Made by a program: the position numbers and the translations under genes. Below, piece after piece: positions 58,454 through 64,000 of a DNA stretch of 64,000 bases. Position 1 is the first letter of the stretch, and each line of letters opens with the position of its first letter. The stretch comes from Eutreptiella sp. 'Long Island Sound 2002' (taxonomy: Eukaryota; Euglenozoa; Euglenophyceae; Eutreptiales; Eutreptiaceae), in the NCBI GenBank assembly GCA_964036045.1, contig OZ038379.1:188989885-189053884 (forward strand), given 5' to 3'. Under the pieces are notes generated by a model that saw only the letters and a list, made by a program, of their open reading frames with translations, had not been told where the DNA came from and made no database searches.

Positions 58454-61400
58454 GGCGTTCTGACCTCCAGCGGCTGCGTTAACATTGTGAACACAGCCTG
58501 ATTCGTCGATCCACTCATCTTGGAACGGATCATCCGCTGGATTCAGGGCATTTTCGACATAATCTCGATCCGCATCGGACACCTGATCTGCACCTGAGAC
58601 CTGATCCACACGATGATTGCCCTTTCCACGTCCACGGCCACGGCCGCCGGATGATGGGCCACCACCGTCGCCACGCCCTCTGCCCTTACCAGAGAAAGGG
58701 GTTCCTGAAGGATTTCCCTTACCCTTACCCTGTGATCCTGGAGCATTTCCTTTGTTTGTACCGGATTGAGGGGTTTGGCCTGGATTTCGATTTCCGCCTC
58801 CGGCGTTGCCATTGGGACTTGTCTGACCGTTTGGCTGCCCACCGAAGCCGGATGGAGTCCGATTTCCTTTGCCTTGGGACCCGCCAGGGCCTCCAGTATT
58901 TTTGTTTCCCCCGGAGGGGGTCGGAATACCCTTTCCCCCCTTTGCACCATGCACCTGTCTGTCATTCCTGTCTGAATTCTGCGAATTACTGACATTTTCA
59001 CCAATCACCTTGTGATCGTAAGCAGACCATCGGTGATTACCAGTAGAATGCGTCTTAGCTCGGTTCGTAGAACCTAAAAGAAGGCAGATGCTACAATGAT
59101 CCTGAACATTCCGGGTGTCATTCACCTTTTTGTTGCCCTTTTGGGCCCCATTTTGGGTGTTTTGCTGGGTATTCTTGTTTCCCCCAAGACCCTCATGGAA
59201 ATTTTGATTGGCGGCGTCAGCGAGCCGCTCAACCTCTTCCCACAGTTCCTGTGGGGTGAACGAAAACACCCAGTTCTTGGCCTTCAGGCGATGGCCATGG
59301 AAACTTACTCCCCTGTTGAGGACTTGGACAAACAAGTCCCGATCCTCGTGTTCATTAAACTTGATTTTCCACGTGTTTTCAGTGAATTTCACCTTGGTAA
59401 ACGACGTGGGGGAGCACTTTTGAAGTGCCTCCCTGACCGTAAACCTGTTGGCCGAGGCGTCGAAGCCATCGACTTCCGCCCACCAGGTCTTGACCTTTTC
59501 TTCGGACTGTTTATTCCGAAGGGTGGCGGCGGTTTCTGAGGGGATCTTGTCAAAAATCAGATTTTTCAGCTCGGCACTAGAAAATTTTTCGCCTGAATGT
59601 TCAGATTCTTCTACGAGATTCCAGAAGCGCTGTCTCTTGTCTTGCACTTCGTGCAAGATTAATCGCGAGAACGAAGGAAAATTCTTCAACATCTGGTGGT
59701 AATGGTCCTCTGGCAGTCGGGATCCACGTACCTCCAACTGTCTCCACACCTCATCAAAGGTAAGGGGGGAACTTGAATCCTCACGATCACTCCAAGTCCT
59801 GAGCCAAGTGTTGGCCGGCGCTCCCTCAAGGCAGTCCAAGAGGGCCATCAGGAACTGATCATCTTGAAGTTTTTGGGTCTTAACCCACAGTTTAAAATCC
59901 TGTTGGAACTGAGGCCAACGTCTGGGGTTTCCATTATACTTCGGTTGCTTGGCAACCTGGCGAAGTCGCAATGATGTAGGATTAAGGAGTGAATCCAGCC
60001 CAACACCGGCCGTAATGGCAGACACCTTGGCGGCATCATTAGCCACACCAGCTCCGGCGAGGGTCTGGGCGAGCAACATCTGGGCTATTGCATTGGAATC
60101 AACAGCAGGAAGGGCAGTACGGGAGGCAGTTCCCTTGACATTCTGAGCCTCAGTCCTAGCCTTCGCCGACCTACTCTGAGATCGAGAGATTGTAACCCTT
60201 TCCTTTAGCTTAGTCCTGCTGATCCTGGCATCGGTGGTCTTAGAGTCCACCGAAGGAGCAATCGAAAAAACTTCTGTCGCCTCCTCCGACGGTTCTGTTG
60301 TTTGTTCCACCGATGATGCGCCCTCAGACCGCATGTGTGTCTTGAAAAGATCTTTAATTCCCAGCGTCTGAATGATGAGTTGCATTTGATCTTTGAGCAA
60401 TTGGAGCTCAGTATCTCGCTGTAATCTGCAAGAGCAGTCGGCAGGACAGTACATACCGTGTCCTGAAGGGCCTGAGCAGGCTGTCGGACCGCTAATCTCA
60501 GTGGTTCGCAGCCAAGAGTCCACTTGGGGAGCTCCTTCAGCCCTAATTTCCAGACTTGCCTGCCTGGCTGCCTCTAAAATTCCTTCCTCAACCGCGGCGG
60601 CTAGATCGTCGCGGATGGAAACAGAGGGATGAGAGGCGGAGGGCCCGGCAACAGGTGCCTTGGTCTTCTCCTTCGGGAAGGGGCTTGCCTCCCAGATCTG
60701 CAAAAAAATGGCAAAAGATTCATCTTCTTGAGAACACCACCACATCCTGGTATTAATTTCTTCTTGAAGGAGGAAAAAATATTCGAATAAAAAATCAGAG
60801 GCGATCCTTTCTTGTCCTATCAGCTTAGACGTGGCTAATAGACAAAGGGCCTCAAGCGCCTCAAGGTTACGGGTCACTTCTGAAGACAAATGGTTGTCCC
60901 ATTGTGCCCAAGAGGCTGGTCGATTATAGGTAGGTACCTCACCTGGACCACCCATCTCAATGTCGTCAATGTCGGCGTCGATGGTCTCAAAATGTGGACA
61001 TTGGTAGGGAGTATTGGTACCTGCCAGGTCCGTAAGCTCCACCGGAGCGTTGCCATTAGCGTAGGCTGGGAGATTCCAGCTACTTGATGGCCAATTTCGA
61101 CTGGGATCTTGATTGTAATCTGGGCCTCCACAGCTGCTGATTTATGCCCTTCTTGGGCAATTTGGGCTTGCGCAAGGCATTCCTCTCAAGGCCTCGTTCG
61201 CACAGCACCACGGCAGCGTAATCGTTACGTCTCCGGAGGTGGCGGAGTCTACGGGGCCGTACTGGGGAGCTAGCTGTGGTTGGGAGACCAAAGGAACAAC
61301 ATTCAGGTAGCCTCTGCTACCATGAAAGTGCTGCCCTGGGTCGTTGAGGGTGCCGGAGGGCTCGGGGCCGGCAAGACCAGTGGGGCAGGCACGCGAGGAG

Positions 61401-61486
61401 TCTCCCTGGATGTTGTTATTGGGGGTAGAACCGGATACTCGAACACCAACAGAGGCGAGAGCAGCAACAACTGAAGCAAGGTCCAT
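58451..61486 (-). pseudogene. gag: Gag polyprotein of A2 (one nonsense codon)
   Basis: 1,011 codons from ATG at 61484-61486 in the 5' LTR to the gag UAG. Broken only by TAA at 61142-61144 (His in A1). The serine codon that is TAG in A1 is intact here, so the two copies complement each other's defect. Same zinc-like CX2CX11HX4H cluster and Gly-rich tail as A1. Confidence 0.88.
61306..61322 (-). other. Primer-binding site of A2
   Basis: Minus strand TGGTAGCAGAGG..., identical to A1. Confidence 0.8.
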
Positions 61487-61854
61487 GCTGATTGTGGTCC
61501 GGCAGAAAATCCCAGTCTATGAAGAAAATTGATGCGAATTATTCTAAATACATCTGAGTGTCCAAAACTGTCTGAAAAGATTTAAATAATCCAATTATGT
61601 AAAAATGTTTGGCCGATCTGGCCCGCGAGCGCGCGTCAGCGGCAAATGGCGATTCCAGCTAAAATAGCGGAACGCGGCGGATCTACGGGAAATGGACCGC
61701 GGAATCAAATCCGGCATATCAGAAATATATAGGAAATATCCTGAGACTGAGCTGCGAGGCGGTGATTCCGCCGAAGCAAAGAAAATGACCAAAATGTAGC
61801 CAATCTGGACAGAATGTCTGAAAATCTGAGCAGATGGGGCTAGCCGCACTTACA
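61323..61854 (-). repeat. 5' LTR of A2
   Basis: 532 bp, contains the gag ATG and first codons. Confidence 0.95.
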
Positions 61855-61862
61855 TATGTGCT
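61855..61862. repeat. Target-site duplication of A2 (right)
   Basis: TATGTGCT, identical to 51106-51113. Confidence 0.85.
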
Positions 61863-61980
61863 GAGGTGGCAGGGCATGTGGCGATGAGGTCACTGCCATG
61901 TCACATGGGATCTTCCTACTTAGCTAGGCTGACCGGGAATTGAACCCAGGACCTCTCAAAAAGAGGTGCCCAGCCCCCTA
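61863..61980 (-). repeat. 5' LTR of C-host, continued
   Basis: 118 bp of C-family LTR that continue 50741-51113. It breaks off within the tRNA-like module (which begins at 61919) where C4 is inserted; CCCTA at 61976-61980 is the likely target duplication. Confidence 0.85.
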
Positions 61981-62775
61981 AGGAAAGTGTATAGTGTTTT
62001 CAGCACTGTGTTTTGTCTCTCCTGCTGCTTGTTGTTGGTGTAGGGTTTCCTGCTGCTTGTTTTTGGAGATGAAAAGCTTTTGTTTGATGAAATACAGTCA
62101 ATCCAAGTCAATCCAGGATAGCCCAAGCCAATAGTATGCAAAGAGAAGAGAATCAGGATCAAAGCATGAAGGGCTGCAGTGTAAACAGTGAAAGATGATT
62201 GGATATTCACAGAAACTGCAACTCAGGTCACAAATGAATGCATATTCACAAAGATAGCTGAAATGTTTTGGAAAAGAGTTAGAAAACTGCCCCATGGTCA
62301 CTCTATCTCCATAGTGCCATCTCAGGAGATGTGCACTCTTTGTTTTGGGTCCCATATGTGCTGAGGTGGCAGGGCATGTGGCGATGAGGTCACTGCCATG
62401 TCACATGGGATCTTCCTACTTAGCTAGGCTGACCAGGAATTGAACCCAGGACCTCTTAAAAAGAGGTGCCCAGCCCCCTAGTGTGCATACCACTAGGATA
62501 GCTAAGAATTCATGGGAAAACATAGATGAATTCATAGGCTCTGCCTTGGATATCTCAGTTCTCAGTCAACTCAGGAAAAGATGTTTTACTTCACATTGAA
62601 AGGGGATTAAGGGGTCCACTCCATATCCTGATTGGGTGTTTGGTTCCATAGGTCAAAATGTGTTATCACCACTTTTGGTTGGACCAATACTAAGATAGAA
62701 ATGCATGGATGCTCAGTGCATCTCTAATACAACTAGAGTATGCCTCAAAGCAATGGAAAAGCACTTTTTCTTACT
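61981..62775 (-). repeat. 3' LTR of C4
   Basis: 795 bp, AGTAAG...CCT ends in element sense. Contains an intact tRNA-like module at 62419-62506. It differs from C1 LTRs at more positions than the C1 pair differ from each other. Confidence 0.88.
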
Positions 62776-62784
62776 CCCCCCTTG
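62776..62784 (-). other. Polypurine tract of C4
   Basis: Minus strand CAAGGGGGG next to the LTR. Confidence 0.82.
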
Positions 62785-64000
62785 TGCTGTGGTGGCCACC
62801 ACTGTCGCATTTTAGGAAAAAGGGAATTTTTCCTGGCCTTTCCTTGGTTTCCACATCTACTTTAAAATACCTACAGTTTCCCTCACAAAGAAAAATGGGC
62901 GCTCACCATGGCTGGCGCTCTTTTGCTGCTCTGTTTATAACATTTCCTACAGAAGACTCAGCGCTCATGGCGCTGTCGGGGCTCCTGTGGCTTGGTTGAG
63001 TTAGTTTTGGAGCATGCCAAAACATGTGCATGTGCATCCCTCCCTCCAAGACGCAGCGCGACACAAACCCAACGCAAGACACATTATACACACTCGCATG
63101 GGTTCTCGTAAACCTGCTGGCGACCTGTGACCTGTCTAAGGGCGAAGGGAGTCGTGAAAAAAATTAAATTGCCCCTTGGTGGGGTCTTGGGTTCTGCTCT
63201 GTCTCTCCAGGCACCTGCGTTTCGGCCCGAACACGGCCTACTCAGCGAGGCTGCGCGTGGGTATCTGCAGAGGCAGGAATGGGAGAATTAGGGACGAATC
63301 CACGCAACATTGAAGCGACGACATCAAAATCTGTCAAATGACGGCGTAGAATGTTTCTGAAACGACACACCTGAGCAGAATCCAATTGTGCATCGGAAGC
63401 ACATTTTTATAAAAATTATGGTCATCTCTGGATTTTTTAAATCTAGAAATTCATACGCATAAAAAGGCGGCGCGCAGGAGCGGCTCCTAGCGAAGCGCCG
63501 GAAAGTGGAGAAATAATGGAATTATAAACGTATGTCTCACGTAGTCTTGAAAATGACGAGACACACATTAATAAATAAACATACAGATTCCACCCACACT
63601 ATGTGAAGAATCAAAAATTCAAGAATTCAAAAATGAACGAAAAGACTTCAATGAATCAGGTATAAACTACAGGTATGCTCGTCTCGTATGCCGCATACAC
63701 ATTGCTCGTCTCGTGTCTCCGTGAACGAGTCTTGTAGCAGCGCTAACAACGATAGGACGCGATAGAGGGATTGATTAGAAAGATTGCAGATGATTAGCGG
63801 TCAGATCAGGGTGATTAGACATACACACAAATGCATAGCAACGTTCTTCGCGTGCGCCCCTCACTTGCTCTCTCTCTCCAGCGGTAGGTAAGCTGAGTAA
63901 GCCCAGGCGGGGCCACCCCCTGGTGGAGTCGTGATTGAAGTTCAGATGGGCAGGTTTGCCCAAAACGCTCGTGCATGCTCGCGCATTCACACACGCATAA
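62785..64000 (-). other. 3' non-coding region of C4
   Basis: Collinear with C1 46540-47751, including the conserved hairpin at 63468-63500. No gene. Confidence 0.75.

Larger units (their letters stand above)
51114..61854 (-). mobile_element. Element A2: Ty3/gypsy LTR retrotransposon, second copy of A
   Basis: 10.74 kb, same organisation as A1, inserted into the C-host 5' LTR. LTRs of 532 bp differ at about two positions, the smallest divergence in the window, so this is probably the youngest insertion. gag has one nonsense codon and pol one frameshift, at other positions than in A1. Confidence 0.95.
28886..61980 (-). mobile_element. C-host: Ty3/gypsy element split by nested insertions
   Basis: A minus-strand element whose parts are scattered: 3' LTR 28886-29671, 3' non-coding 29681-31852, pol 31853-36783, 3' part of gag 36784-37202, [C1 insertion], 5' part of gag 48556-50640, primer site about 50726-50740, first 373 bp of the 5' LTR 50741-51113, [A2 insertion], next 118 bp of the LTR 61863-61980, [C4 insertion], remainder outside the window. 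Removing C1 and one copy of CTGCT restores the gag frame exactly as in C1. Its genes carry several nonsense codons and frameshifts. Confidence 0.9.
61981..64000 (-). mobile_element. Element C4: C-family element, 3' end only
   Basis: A C-family LTR followed on the right by a polypurine tract and 1.2 kb of C-type 3' non-coding sequence, running off the window. The rest of the element (pol, gag) should lie beyond position 64000. Confidence 0.88.

Overview
The window is a stack of LTR retrotransposons from a eukaryotic nuclear genome. I found no host gene, rRNA, CRISPR array or bacterial-type operon. Every coding region I can support is Gag or Pol of a Ty3/gypsy-like, chromodomain-bearing element. 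The host is probably a protist with moderate GC content; a Perkinsus-like alveolate is a guess from general familiarity with such elements and is not shown by the sequence.

Layout: (1) 607-5801 is a non-coding LTR element (here 'E', minus strand) with 751-bp LTRs, a perfect 5-bp target duplication and a candidate self-priming site. (2) 5807-7037 is non-coding, with two tRNA-derived segments and a 13-bp inverted repeat. (3) 7038-18008 is element A1 (plus strand, 533-bp LTRs). (4) 18160-24777 is element B (minus), a distant relative of A, with no LTR recognised. (5) 24778-27706 has no recognisable gene. (6) 27707-28885 is the 3' end of a fourth Pol (element D, minus), cut off by the next element. 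(7) From 28886 to beyond the window is one large minus-strand element (C-host). It has been hit by three later insertions: sister element C1 (37203-48555, plus, inside its gag, TSD CTGCT), element A2 (51114-61854, minus, inside its 5' LTR, TSD TATGTGCT) and C4 (61981 to beyond 64000, minus, inside the same LTR).

How the genes work together: each element encodes Gag (capsid/nucleocapsid) followed by Pol (protease, reverse transcriptase, RNase H, integrase, chromodomain). In all three lineages where the junction is visible, Gag and Pol lie in the same reading frame, separated by a single stop codon (UAG in A, UAA in B, UGA-CGG in C) with a potential stem-loop just downstream. The frame is open between the stop and Pol. 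This suggests stop-codon readthrough as the way Gag-Pol is made. A and B also carry an extra domain between protease and reverse transcriptase that resembles the Dam-like N6-adenine methyltransferase domain known from DIRS elements, and both have a DNGS motif where retropepsins normally have D[T/S]G.

All full-length copies carry nonsense codons or frameshifts, so none is evidently active as sequenced. Near-identical LTR pairs (about 2 differences by eye in A2, about 6 in A1, about a dozen in C1, about 15 in E) indicate fairly recent insertions.
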